NCBI GenBank assembly: GCA_049647585.1
Contig: JBARXY010000049.1
Span: forward strand, 137,576-201,575
Length of the DNA: 64,000 bases
Direction of reading: 5' to 3'
Source: JAGQSZ01 sp049647585
Lineage (GTDB): Bacteria > Actinomycetota > Acidimicrobiia > Acidimicrobiales > Microtrichaceae
Shown: piece after piece, positions 25,081-33,492 of the stretch
Numbering within the stretch: position 1 is the stretch's first letter
How the letters are laid out: every line of letters starts with the position of its first letter
Translations under genes and position numbers: made by a program
Notes under the pieces: model-generated
Database searches by the model: none
What the model was told of the DNA's origin: nothing
Seen by the model: the letters and a program-made list of their open reading frames with translations, nothing else

Positions 25081-25701
25081 ATGCCCGGCTCCTCGCTCCC
25101 CCGTCCCCGCTGGATCTCACCGGCAACCGAAGAAACAGATCGTCTGATGGCGAAGGACGGTCTGCGCAGGGTGCGGGCGCTGTTCCAGATGCGTCGGCCA
25201 CTGCCGATCGATGACGACTTGAGGGCAACCACCCGGGTCATCGACGTGCGACCATTCCGACCCGATCAGGATGCCGACGGCTTTCTACGGGTCAACAACC
25301 GGGCGTTCAGCTGGCATCCTGATCAGGGCAATTGGACGTCTGCGAACCTGGCTTCCCGGATGACAGAACCGTGGTTCGACACGGACGGATTTCTGATCCA
25401 CGAATCGGCCGGAGAGATCGACGGGTTCTGCTGGACGAAGGTTCACCAGGCCTCGGACGAGGACCCGGCAATGGGCGAGATTTTCGTGATCGCAGCTGAC
25501 CCTTCGACTCACGGAACCGGCCTCGGGCGGGCATTGACGATCGCCGGGCTCGACCATCTGGCTGGCCTCGGGCTGTCAGTGGGGATGCTCTATGTCGAAC
25601 ATGACAACCAGCGGGCCGTCTCGCTGTACGAACGACTCGGCTTTGATGTCCACCACACCGACGCTGAATACGATCTCGTGGCCGGCACCCCCGGCGAATG
25701 A
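25081..25701 (+). CDS. GNAT acetyltransferase, mycothiol synthase-like
   Basis: A 206-residue acetyltransferase whose C-terminal about 150 residues strongly resemble the second GNAT domain of MshD: LRVNNRAFSWHPDQGNWT, MTEPWFDTDGFLI, the acetyl-CoA loop GTGLGRALT and LYVEHDNQRAVSLYERLGF. Canonical MshD has two GNAT domains and about 300 residues; here the N-terminal domain is missing or reduced to about 50 residues. It may acetylate the Cys-GlcN-inositol precursor or another thiol/amine. The MshB-like gene at 17642 hints at mycothiol, but this is inference. Confidence 0.8.
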   Translation: MPGSSLPRPRWISPATEETDRLMAKDGLRRVRALFQMRRPLPIDDDLRATTRVIDVRPFRPDQDADGFLRVNNRAFSWHPDQGNWTSANLASRMTEPWFDTDGFLIHESAGEIDGFCWTKVHQASDEDPAMGEIFVIAADPSTHGTGLGRALTIAGLDHLAGLGLSVGMLYVEHDNQRAVSLYERLGFDVHHTDAEYDLVAGTPGE

Positions 25702-25721
25702 GTTCCAAGCCGGTCTCACCG

Positions 25722-25727
25722 TAGGCT
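25722..25727 (+). promoter_or_regulatory. -10 element for rlmN
   Basis: TAGGCT, 6 bases before GTG 25734; predicts a leaderless rlmN mRNA. Confidence 0.45.
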
Positions 25728-25733
25728 GCTGAC

Positions 25734-26840
25734 GTGAAACGGACCCTCTACGACCTCGATCGGGACGACTGGGCCTTGGCCATGTCCGGCGAGCCAAAAT
25801 TCCGGGTCAACCAGCTCTGGGAGGGGATCTACGGCCATCAGCTGACGATCCCGGATCTGACTTCGCTGCCCAAAGCACTCCGTGAACGTCTAGATGCCGA
25901 ACTTCAACCCGCGCTCACCAAGGTCACCGAGTCGATCAGCGACAACGGTGAAACCGTCAAATTCCTGTGGGAACTCGACGGCGGAGCCCGGGTCGAGACG
26001 GTGCTCATGCACTACGCCGAACGTTCAACGGTATGTGTGTCGAGCCAGGCCGGTTGCGCCATGGGATGCAGCTTCTGTGCCACCGGTCAGGCGGGATTCG
26101 AACGCCATCTGAGCAGCGGCGAGATCGTCGAACAGGTCATCAGGGCCCAGAGACTCGCAGCCGCGGCCGAGACACCACGTCGGGTGTCCAACATCGTCTT
26201 CATGGGAATGGGCGAGCCACTCGCGAATTTCGACAACACCTGGACCGCGGTCAGACGGATCCACGACGACATCGGGATCGGAGCGAGACACATCACTTTG
26301 TCCACCGTCGGGTTGATCCCAGGGATCTTGCGACTTGCCGAGGAGCCAATGCAGGTGAACCTGGCCGTTTCGCTCCACGCCGCCGACAATCAACTCCGGG
26401 ACGAACTGGTGCCGATCAATCGGCGCTATCCGTTGGAGGCGCTGATGGACGCTTGTGCGACCTACTTCGGCTCCACCCGCCGCAGGGTCAGCTTCGAATG
26501 GGCGATGATCGACGGCGTCAACGACAGAATGTCAGACGCCGACGCGCTGGCCGCTCTCTGTCAGCCGATTCGGGCACATGTGAATCTGATCCCCCTCAAC
26601 CCGACTCCGGGATATGCGGTTCGCGGCTCGTCGCGCAACCGCGTGAACGCCTTCCGGGATCGCCTCGACGAACTCGGAGTCACCGTGACCGTCCGGGATA
26701 CCCGTGGTTCTGAAATTGACGCGGCCTGTGGGCAACTCCGAGCCGGCCACCAGGCGACTCCGGTGTCACGCCCCGTGCGACGCGCCACGCCTGCAGATTC
26801 CTGCGACCCGGCAGATTCCTGGGACCCGGCAGATTCCTGA
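25734..26840 (+). CDS. rlmN: 23S rRNA/tRNA adenine-C2 methyltransferase
   Basis: Radical-SAM enzyme that methylates A2503 of 23S rRNA and A37 of some tRNAs. It has 368 residues. The cluster cysteines are C108, C112 and C115 in CAMGCSFCATG. The second, methyl-carrying cysteine is in EIDAACGQL near residue 335, and the proposed proton-handling Glu lies in ARVETVLM. The enzyme should end about 30 residues earlier: the C-terminus is an added tail made by an 18-base repeat (ADSCDP, ADSWDP, ADS-stop). GTG start with TAGGCT 6 bases upstream. Confidence 0.96.
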   Translation: MKRTLYDLDRDDWALAMSGEPKFRVNQLWEGIYGHQLTIPDLTSLPKALRERLDAELQPALTKVTESISDNGETVKFLWELDGGARVETVLMHYAERSTVCVSSQAGCAMGCSFCATGQAGFERHLSSGEIVEQVIRAQRLAAAAETPRRVSNIVFMGMGEPLANFDNTWTAVRRIHDDIGIGARHITLSTVGLIPGILRLAEEPMQVNLAVSLHAADNQLRDELVPINRRYPLEALMDACATYFGSTRRRVSFEWAMIDGVNDRMSDADALAALCQPIRAHVNLIPLNPTPGYAVRGSSRNRVNAFRDRLDELGVTVTVRDTRGSEIDAACGQLRAGHQATPVSRPVRRATPADSCDPADSWDPADS

Positions 26841-26846
26841 GAGTCG
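26793..26846. repeat. 18-bp tandem repeat x3 at rlmN stop
   Basis: Copies at 26793-26810, 26811-26828 and 26829-26846 share GCAGATTCCTG. Copies 1 and 2 differ by one base; copy 3 diverges after base 11, where GA creates the TGA stop. The repeat codes the last 16 residues of RlmN. Confidence 0.9.
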
Positions 26847-26906
26847 ATCCAACACCTGGCGGTGGCGTGCGCGGTGCCGTTCTGTCGGCCTGACACACTG
26901 TCGACC

Positions 26907-27323
26907 ATGTCCAACCGTCGCTGGTACAACCCGCACCTCCCCCAGACGTTGGTGATCGGTCAACTTCTGCTGTACTTCAACGCCGCATTCGACCTGCTGG
27001 ACTTTCTCACCGGTCGAATATCGCTCTCAGTAGCACTCACCACCATCTTCGGAATACTTGTTATTGCCGGTATAGCCCTGAGCATCTTTGGTGCCCAGGG
27101 CATCGCCAACGAAAAGAAGCTGGGCTATCAGGCAGCGGTAGCAGCGTCGTTCGTCCCTTTGGTCGCCAGGCTCGTCGCCGCAGCCCAAGGTTCTGGGATA
27201 GCCAGCAACATCAGCTTCATCCTGTTCGGGAACAACGTGCTGAATGTCATGTTCGAGTACGCGTTGATCGCGCTGCTGCTCCATCCGATGTCCCATAAGC
27301 ATCAGAAGGTCTGGTTCCGCTGA
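26907..27323 (+). CDS. small integral membrane protein, unknown function
   Basis: A 138-residue protein with four predicted transmembrane helices (about 14-32, 38-58, 70-95 and 108-125), short loops, and a basic C-terminus (HPMSHKHQKVWFR). The N-terminal NRRWYNPHLPQTL is probably cytoplasmic. No family is recognised. The ATG at 26907 is preferred over longer readings; CACACT 7 bases upstream resembles the local leaderless pattern but lacks its first T. Confidence 0.75.
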   Translation: MSNRRWYNPHLPQTLVIGQLLLYFNAAFDLLDFLTGRISLSVALTTIFGILVIAGIALSIFGAQGIANEKKLGYQAAVAASFVPLVARLVAAAQGSGIASNISFILFGNNVLNVMFEYALIALLLHPMSHKHQKVWFR

Positions 27324-27372
27324 GAGCGCTTCGGAGTGGCCCCAGGGTCTCCACTCGGGCCATTATCACTTG

Positions 27373-27831
27373 ATGGCCACCGAAATCGTAGGAATCTCCG
27401 GACTCAAGGATCTACTTGGAACCCACCTGGGTTATTCCGACTGGATGGAGATCACCCAGGAGCGGGTAAACACCTTCGCCGACGCAACCGGCGATCATCA
27501 GTGGATCCACGTGGATCCCGAGCGCGCCAAGGACGGGCCCTTCGGCGGCACCATCGCCCACGGCTACCTCACCTTCTCGCTCGGACCCGTTCTGTTCCCG
27601 TCCATAGCGACGGTGAGCGGCATCAAGATGGGTGTCAACTATGGCGCCGACAAGGTCCGCTTCCTTTCACCCGTCAAGGTCGGTGCAAGCATCCGTCTGG
27701 GCGCCGAACTGACCAAGGTCGAAGAACTGCCTAACAACGGTGCGCAGGTCTACATGACCTTCACCTTTGAGATTCAGGACAGTGAGAAGCCGGCCGCCGT
27801 GGCAGAAATCATTTTCCGCTACTACGAGTGA
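27373..27831 (+). CDS. MaoC-like (R)-specific enoyl-CoA hydratase
   Basis: Hot-dog fold protein of 152 residues with the hydratase-2 motif ATGDHQWIHVDPERA, whose Asp and His are catalytic, followed by GPFGGTIAHGYLTFSL. Such enzymes hydrate trans-2-enoyl-CoA in fatty-acid or polyketide metabolism. The next gene starts 12 bases later on the same strand. The ATG at 27373 directly follows an in-frame TTG; either could be used. Confidence 0.88.
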   Translation: MATEIVGISGLKDLLGTHLGYSDWMEITQERVNTFADATGDHQWIHVDPERAKDGPFGGTIAHGYLTFSLGPVLFPSIATVSGIKMGVNYGADKVRFLSPVKVGASIRLGAELTKVEELPNNGAQVYMTFTFEIQDSEKPAAVAEIIFRYYE

Positions 27832-27843
27832 CGGGATGACCGG

Positions 27844-29397
27844 GTGCGCAAGCCTCTAGCCCGCCAGCGCGCCCGTGCTGCTAGCACGCCGGTCCCAGCC
27901 ACCACGTCGCGGACTCGGACGACCCGCCTACTGGCGGTTCTGCTTGCGCTCGCGGCTTTGACCACCGGTTGCTCCTCGGATGGCGAATCTGGAGGTAAAC
28001 CTTCATTCGGCTCTGGATTCGGCATTACTGACGGGTCGACCGATACCGCGAGTTCCGGCAGCTACGAAATCCCCAGCCCGGACTGGATCGACTGTGCAGA
28101 GGTCCCCGGAGGTCAGTGCGCGACCCTCCAGGTTCCCCTCGATTGGGACTCCCCCGGCGGCGACATGATCACGTTGGCGTTGGGGCGGATAAAGGCAACC
28201 GGTGAACGTCACGGCTCGGTCGTGATCAATCCCGGAGGTCCCGGCGCCTCAGGTCTGGGACTGCTGCGAAGCAACCCTCTGAGCTCCACTCTGACCGAGC
28301 ACTTCGACACCGTTAGCTGGGATCCACGCGGCGTGGGACACTCCACCGCCGTCAAGTGTGGTCAGGCCGTGCCGGCGATGCTCGGCCTCGACCCGGACCC
28401 GGATAGCCCGGCCGAACAACAGGCTCTGGATGCCGCGGCAAAGAAGGTCTCGGAGCAATGTGCCAGCAGCGACTCCGAGTTGCTGGCTCACGTATCAACC
28501 GCCGAGGTCGCCCGTGACCTGGAGGCGATCCGCGTCGCAATCGGGGACGAGCCGCTCAACTACGTGGGCTTCTCCTACGGAACCCACATAGGCCAGATCT
28601 ACGCCGAACTGCATCCGAAAGAGATCCGCACGATGGTTCTCGACGGAGTGGTCGACCCATCCGAGGGATTCAGCGAGTTTCTGTCCGGCCAGACACGTGC
28701 TTTCGACGCATCGTTCGATAGGAATGTGAGGGCCTGTTCCGAAGCCGGGATTAAGCGTTGCGGAGTCAAGGACCTTGGGAAGGCGTACGACGAGGTTCGC
28801 AGTCAGGTCGAACAGGAGCCCCTTGGGTCCGGCAGCACCCGTGTTGGGCCGGCCGAGCTTGGAACCGCCGCCGTCATGTCCGCCTATTGGGCCGACGGTT
28901 GGGTCCGTCTGGGACCGGCTTTGGCCAAAGCCCTTGACGGTCGACCAGCTGAGTTGCGACGACTCGCCGACACCTACACCGACCTAGCGGGCTATTCCGC
29001 CTATGCGGCTGTGGTCTGCACGGACTCTCCCCCGCCCTCGGGTCAGGTCGCGTATCGCAAGTTCTCAGACGAACTTCGGAGGGTGTCGCCACGGCTCGGC
29101 GGTGTGATTGCCAACGAGATGCTTCCGTGTGCGACTTGGCCGGTGAAGGCAGAGAAGGACGCCAAGGCCATTACCGCCGAGGGTGCCCCGCCAATACTTG
29201 TTGTAGGAAATACCGGAGACCCGGCGACCCCCTATTCCAACGCGGTGGATGTCTCACAGACCTTGGCGTCTGGGGTCCTCATTACCGCCGACATCGGCGG
29301 ACACACTGCCTACGCGTCCGATGCGTGCGTCACCAAGGTCGTCGACGACTACATCGTCGAACTGGTTGTGCCGACCAGCGACCCCCACTGCCCCTGA
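27844..29397 (+). CDS. lipoprotein alpha/beta-hydrolase with TAP-like C-terminus
   Basis: A 517-residue exported hydrolase of the tripeptidyl-aminopeptidase-like group (CaeA/SlpD type). A basic N-terminus and hydrophobic stretch (about 28-40) end in the lipobox LTTGC with C43, giving a membrane-anchored lipoprotein. The oxyanion region is INPGGPGASG, the nucleophile serine is in GFSYGT, the Asp in VGNTGDPATPY and the His in GGHTAY, the last two in the C-terminal TAP-like domain. Family members release N-terminal amino acids or hydrolyse esters. It starts 12 bases after the MaoC gene. Confidence 0.9.
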   Translation: MRKPLARQRARAASTPVPATTSRTRTTRLLAVLLALAALTTGCSSDGESGGKPSFGSGFGITDGSTDTASSGSYEIPSPDWIDCAEVPGGQCATLQVPLDWDSPGGDMITLALGRIKATGERHGSVVINPGGPGASGLGLLRSNPLSSTLTEHFDTVSWDPRGVGHSTAVKCGQAVPAMLGLDPDPDSPAEQQALDAAAKKVSEQCASSDSELLAHVSTAEVARDLEAIRVAIGDEPLNYVGFSYGTHIGQIYAELHPKEIRTMVLDGVVDPSEGFSEFLSGQTRAFDASFDRNVRACSEAGIKRCGVKDLGKAYDEVRSQVEQEPLGSGSTRVGPAELGTAAVMSAYWADGWVRLGPALAKALDGRPAELRRLADTYTDLAGYSAYAAVVCTDSPPPSGQVAYRKFSDELRRVSPRLGGVIANEMLPCATWPVKAEKDAKAITAEGAPPILVVGNTGDPATPYSNAVDVSQTLASGVLITADIGGHTAYASDACVTKVVDDYIVELVVPTSDPHCP

Positions 29398-29433
29398 TCA
29401 GACCGCCGCGACCACCTCGACTGCGACCGGGAA

Positions 29434-29474
29434 GTGTTATTGGAGTGGTCGAAATACGACCATTCCAGTAACAC
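29434..29474. terminator. 18-bp hairpin downstream of the lipoprotein hydrolase
   Basis: Left arm 29434-29451 and right arm 29457-29474 pair over all 18 positions with two G-U pairs and an AAATA loop; flanking bases can extend it. It lies 37 bases after the hydrolase stop in a 286-base gap. The downstream side is CT-rich, without a true T tract, so terminator function is likely but not certain. Nothing else in the gap looks gene-like. Confidence 0.6.
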
Positions 29475-29683
29475 CTCTCTTCCTCTGTCGACCAAACCGG
29501 TCGGTCGGGGGTCCGGATCTGCGGCACTAACCTGCTTCAGCACCGCCACCAAGGGGAAAGCGGCGGACAGTCCCGGCTGCATTGGCAGACATCGCCCTCT
29601 GCAAAAGTTGCGTGGCTCCGTCGAGGAGACCGCAGGAAGTAAGTCCGAAACAGTCCGAAGAAAGTTCATTGGAAGGATCAACG

Positions 29684-31345
29684 ATGGAGTTCAACCTCGC
29701 CCAGGTCCACGAGACCGTGGAGCGGGCTGTTCCCGACCGGGAATGCATCATCTTCCGCGACCGACGCCTTACCTATGGCCAAGTCGGCGACCGCACCCGG
29801 CGGTTGGCCAATGGTCTACTCGCCCGAGGTCTCGGAGCGGTTACGCCCCGCACCGAGTTGGACCACCACGAGAGTGGACAGGACCACGTTGCGATCTATC
29901 TACACAACGGCAACGAGTACCTCGAGTCCATGCTCGCTTCCTACAAGGCCCGGGTTGTTCCCTTCAACGTCAACTATCGATACGTGGCCGAGGAACTCGA
30001 GTATCTGCTCGACGACGCTGAGGCCCGAGCCATCGTCTTCCACTCCTGCTTCGCTCCGACCTTGGCAGCGGTGCGCAGCCGCCTGCCGAAACTCACGACA
30101 TTCATTCAGGTGCCCGATCAGTCTGGAATCGATCTACTCGACGGCGCGGAGTGGTACGAGGACGTGCTCGCCAACGAATCCGATGAACTGCCGGTGCAGC
30201 TCGTCGAGTCCTGGTCACCCGATGACCTGTACATGCTCTACACCGGCGGAACGACCGGCATGCCGAAGGGCGTACTGTGGCGACAGGCCGACATCTTTGT
30301 GGCTTCCCTCGGCGGTCGGAAGCTCGAGAACCGTGAGGAATGGGCATCGCTCGACGAGCTGGCGGCCTACGCCAAGAACAGCGGGGCGAAAGTCGCACCC
30401 ATTCCCCCATTCATGCATGGCGCCGCACACTGGCTGGCATTCAACTCGTTCACCAACGCAAACACATTGGTGATCCCGCCGATCACCGATCATTTCGATG
30501 CGTCCGAGGTTGTAGAGGTGATCGATAGCGAACATGTGGAAGTCATTTTGATCGTGGGTGATGCCTTCGGACGCCCCATAGCCGAAGAGTTGGAGCAACA
30601 CCCCCGACACCTGGACTCGCTACTAATCATCGTCTCCGGTGGCGCCACACTTTCCCCTGGGGTCAAGGATCGGCTGGTCCGAGCGGTCCCGACCATGATG
30701 GTTCTCGATGGCCTCGGGGCCTCCGAGACCGGCACCCAGGCAAGTCAACTGACGTCCAAGGGGCAGGTCGCCAGCAGTGGGATTTTTGTACCAACCGCCG
30801 GAGCCGTCGTCCTGTCCGACGACCTTGCCAGCGTGCTCGACCCAGGCCACGACGAGATCGGCTGGGTCGGCCAGACCGGACGGATCCCCCTCGGCTATCT
30901 CAATGACCGCGACAAGACAGCGGACACGTTTCCGATTGTCGGAGGGCAACGATACGCAGTGCCCGGCGACCGTGGCCGCTTGCTTGAGGATGGCCGCCTC
31001 AAGGTCTATGGACGTGAGGCCGTCACGATCAACACCGGAGGCGAGAAGGTCTTCGCCGAGGAAGTCGAACAAGCGATCATCTCCCACCCATCGGTCAGGG
31101 ACTGCGTGGTCGCCGGACGTGCATCGCAGCGCTGGGGCGAGGAAGTGATTGCGATCACCGAGATCGTCTCCGGTCATGACGTGAGCGACGACGAAATCCT
31201 CGACTGCGCTGCGCAACGTATTGCCAGGTTCAAGCTCCCCAAGGAAATCGTTAGGGTGGAGACGGTCCTCCGCTCGCCGTCCGGCAAGGCCGACTATCGC
31301 TGGGCCAGAGCAGCTGCTGCGGACGCTCAGGTCGGTGAGCCGTAG
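29684..31345 (+). CDS. acyl-CoA synthetase (AMP-forming)
   Basis: ANL-superfamily ligase of 553 residues that activates a carboxylic acid to its CoA thioester. The ATP loop is MLYTGGTTGMPKGVLW, followed by GASETG (A5-type), GDRGRLLEDGRL with the hinge, and GGEKVFAEEVEQAI with the PSGKADYRWA lysine at the C-terminus. The acid substrate is not evident; similarity to fatty-acyl/steroid ligases is the best guess. ATG 29684 has GGAAGG 7 bases upstream and replaces an earlier in-frame start. It stands immediately before the menaquinone genes but is too long and different to be MenE. Confidence 0.9.
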   Translation: MEFNLAQVHETVERAVPDRECIIFRDRRLTYGQVGDRTRRLANGLLARGLGAVTPRTELDHHESGQDHVAIYLHNGNEYLESMLASYKARVVPFNVNYRYVAEELEYLLDDAEARAIVFHSCFAPTLAAVRSRLPKLTTFIQVPDQSGIDLLDGAEWYEDVLANESDELPVQLVESWSPDDLYMLYTGGTTGMPKGVLWRQADIFVASLGGRKLENREEWASLDELAAYAKNSGAKVAPIPPFMHGAAHWLAFNSFTNANTLVIPPITDHFDASEVVEVIDSEHVEVILIVGDAFGRPIAEELEQHPRHLDSLLIIVSGGATLSPGVKDRLVRAVPTMMVLDGLGASETGTQASQLTSKGQVASSGIFVPTAGAVVLSDDLASVLDPGHDEIGWVGQTGRIPLGYLNDRDKTADTFPIVGGQRYAVPGDRGRLLEDGRLKVYGREAVTINTGGEKVFAEEVEQAIISHPSVRDCVVAGRASQRWGEEVIAITEIVSGHDVSDDEILDCAAQRIARFKLPKEIVRVETVLRSPSGKADYRWARAAAADAQVGEP

Positions 31346-31348
31346 TCT
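31343..31348 (+). promoter_or_regulatory. -10 element for menG, overlapping a stop codon
   Basis: TAGTCT ends 7 bases before the menG ATG. Its first three bases are the TAG stop codon of the acyl-CoA synthetase gene. Confidence 0.45.
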
Positions 31349-31355
31349 GTCTTCG

Positions 31356-32159
31356 ATGAGTTCGAGCAACAGTTCTGACGTGGGTGGATCACGCACCCTT
31401 ATCCCCCGGGCGGACGAGCCGTTGCCCACCGGTGACGACAAGACCCAGGCAGTTCAGGCGATGTTCGACGTGATCGCTCCCCGCTATGACCTGGTCAACC
31501 GGGTGATGACGTTCAGAATGGATGTCGGCTGGCGTCGGCGGAGCGTCTCGGCGCTGGGTCTGGCACCAGGATCGACAGTGGTCGATCTGGCCTGCGGGAC
31601 TGGAGACCTGTCCCAGGATCTGTCCCGGCGTGGCTTGGTGCCGATAGGTGTCGACCTGAGCTACGGCATGCTGGCCGCGGCGCCACGCCCATTCGCACGA
31701 CTCCAAGGTGACGGGTCGTCAATGCCGTTTCTGGACGCTTCGATGGACGGCGCCACCTGCGGTTTTGCACTTCGCAACTTCACCGACCTGGCGGGGACGT
31801 TCGCCGAGCTTGCCCGGATAGTCCGGCCAGGCGGTCGGATCGCACTTCTCGAGGTGGCTACTCCGCCGAACCCGCTCCTGCGTTTCGGTCATGGAATCTA
31901 CTTCGGGCAGGTCGTACCGAGAATCGGTGCAGCCCTGTCGGACGGGGATGCCTACCGCTACCTGCCACGGTCGGTCCAGTATCTGCCCGACCCCGACGAG
32001 ATGGTGGCAATGCTCGAACACGAGGGGTTCTCGGATGTTCGACGGACCCTGCTATCTGTAGGAATCGCGCAGCTGATCACGGGGACCCGCGCCCACCCGA
32101 ACCCAGTATCGGCACGCGGCGCTACGGGCGAGCCTGCCGCCGGAGACGACCCAGCGTGA
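31356..32159 (+). CDS. menG: demethylmenaquinone methyltransferase
   Basis: SAM-dependent C-methylation, the last step of menaquinone synthesis. The UbiE/MenG family is shown by MFDVIAPRYDLVNRVMTF, the SAM-binding VVDLACGTGDLS, LEVATPPNPLLR and the YLPRSVQYLPDP segment. At 267 residues it has short variable tails. The ATG at 31356 lies 10 bases after the ligase gene, and its stop overlaps the menF start as GTGA. Confidence 0.93.
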   Translation: MSSSNSSDVGGSRTLIPRADEPLPTGDDKTQAVQAMFDVIAPRYDLVNRVMTFRMDVGWRRRSVSALGLAPGSTVVDLACGTGDLSQDLSRRGLVPIGVDLSYGMLAAAPRPFARLQGDGSSMPFLDASMDGATCGFALRNFTDLAGTFAELARIVRPGGRIALLEVATPPNPLLRFGHGIYFGQVVPRIGAALSDGDAYRYLPRSVQYLPDPDEMVAMLEHEGFSDVRRTLLSVGIAQLITGTRAHPNPVSARGATGEPAAGDDPA

Positions 32160-33415
32160 GCGAGAGCGGCCCGGTAGCGGTCACCGTTGTCGGGGACGGC
32201 GACCCGGGCAACCCACCACCTCGATCGCAGGTGTCGGCGTTCTGCTCCCCTCGCCGAACGCTCTGGGGCGTCGGAGAAGCCCTCCGGATCGAGATTCCGG
32301 CACCGTGGATCGACAACATCGATGTCGTCGGAAAGGCGCTCTCCAGTTTCCGGGTCGACGATGATGTCCGGGCTCCCGGCACGGGGCCGGTTGCGTTCGG
32401 ATCGCTGCCCTTCGACCGAACGAGCGCGGCGACTCTGATCGTCCCCGAGACCATTCACGGCCACACCTCCGAAGGTGCCTCGTGGAAGACGACGGTCACA
32501 GCTGACAGAACCGGTCAGAGGGCCGGTGACGGAACAGTGGAGAGCATCGGCGATAGAACAGTTGCGACTAGATCGCAGTTCGGGGAACCGTCATCCACCT
32601 CCATCCGGGTGTCTTCGGTCCGACCGGCCGAAGACTGGTGCGCAAGCGTTGAGGAGGCCAGGCAGCGGATCCTGAGGGGAGACTTCACAAAGGTCGTCCT
32701 CGCCAGGGAGATTGCCCTTCAGACGGACCAGCCAGTTGATCCTGCGACCCTGTTCGCAAGGCTCAGAGCCATGTACCCGACGTCGATGTGCTTCGCTGTC
32801 GCCGACTTCGTCGGAGCAAGCCCCGAGCTACTCGTTTCGCGAATCGGCGAGATCGTCCGGGCCCATCCCATGGCCGGCACCACCCCCCGCAGCGGAGAGC
32901 CCGAGGTCGACCAACGACGTGCAGCCGAGCTACTGGGATCCGACAAGAACCGCTCTGAGCACCAGATAACGATCGACATGGTGCTCGACACGTTGCTCAG
33001 ATGGAGTTCGTATCTGGACGCCGAGCCGACGCCGTCGGTAGTGCAGGCAGGTCCGGTCCAACATCTGGCCACGATGGTTGAAGGTCGCTTGTCCAGGCCC
33101 ACCCCTTCAGTCCTGGAGCTGGTCGCAGCCCTCCATCCGACCCCGGCGGTGGGAGGCTGGCCGCGTGAGGCGGCCCTGGATGCTATCGAAGAACTCGAAT
33201 CCGCTGAACGTGGGCCATACGCCGGACCGGTGGGATGGGTCGACGCATCTGGCAACGGTTCCTTTGCCGTAGGAATCCGGTCCGTGCTGATCCGGGGCAA
33301 CGACGCGACCCTGTTCGCAGGTGTGGGTGTGGTGGCGGACTCCGATCCACTGACCGAACTGGAAGAGACCCGCGCCAAGGCCCAGTCACTTCTGGGAGCG
33401 TTGATCAGGGTCTGA
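32156..33415 (+). CDS. menF: isochorismate synthase
   Basis: Chorismate-binding enzyme that makes isochorismate, the first committed step to menaquinone. In 419 residues the C-terminal two-thirds carry the family core: FTKVVLAREIAL, HPMAGTTPR, HQITIDMVLDTL, LHPTPAVGG, ERGPYAGPVGW and GVGVVADSDP. The GG in PAVGGWP and the IAG-replacing MAG fit isochorismate rather than anthranilate synthases. The N-terminal about 150 residues are poorly conserved. GTG start coupled to menG. A siderophore-type (entC) role is less likely given the neighbours. Confidence 0.93.
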   Translation: MSESGPVAVTVVGDGDPGNPPPRSQVSAFCSPRRTLWGVGEALRIEIPAPWIDNIDVVGKALSSFRVDDDVRAPGTGPVAFGSLPFDRTSAATLIVPETIHGHTSEGASWKTTVTADRTGQRAGDGTVESIGDRTVATRSQFGEPSSTSIRVSSVRPAEDWCASVEEARQRILRGDFTKVVLAREIALQTDQPVDPATLFARLRAMYPTSMCFAVADFVGASPELLVSRIGEIVRAHPMAGTTPRSGEPEVDQRRAAELLGSDKNRSEHQITIDMVLDTLLRWSSYLDAEPTPSVVQAGPVQHLATMVEGRLSRPTPSVLELVAALHPTPAVGGWPREAALDAIEELESAERGPYAGPVGWVDASGNGSFAVGIRSVLIRGNDATLFAGVGVVADSDPLTELEETRAKAQSLLGALIRV

Positions 33416-33492
33416 GCGGTCGCCTCAGGGCCTGGCCAGCCTCCAGCTGGTTCGACCCGGCGGACGCTCACTGACGGGCAGACCTGGGCGGC

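Noticed and set aside
25081..25228. Longer nth reading starting at 25228
   Set aside because: It would overlap the divergent GNAT gene, adds 58 unconserved residues, and ignores the -10/GTG pair at 25062/25054.
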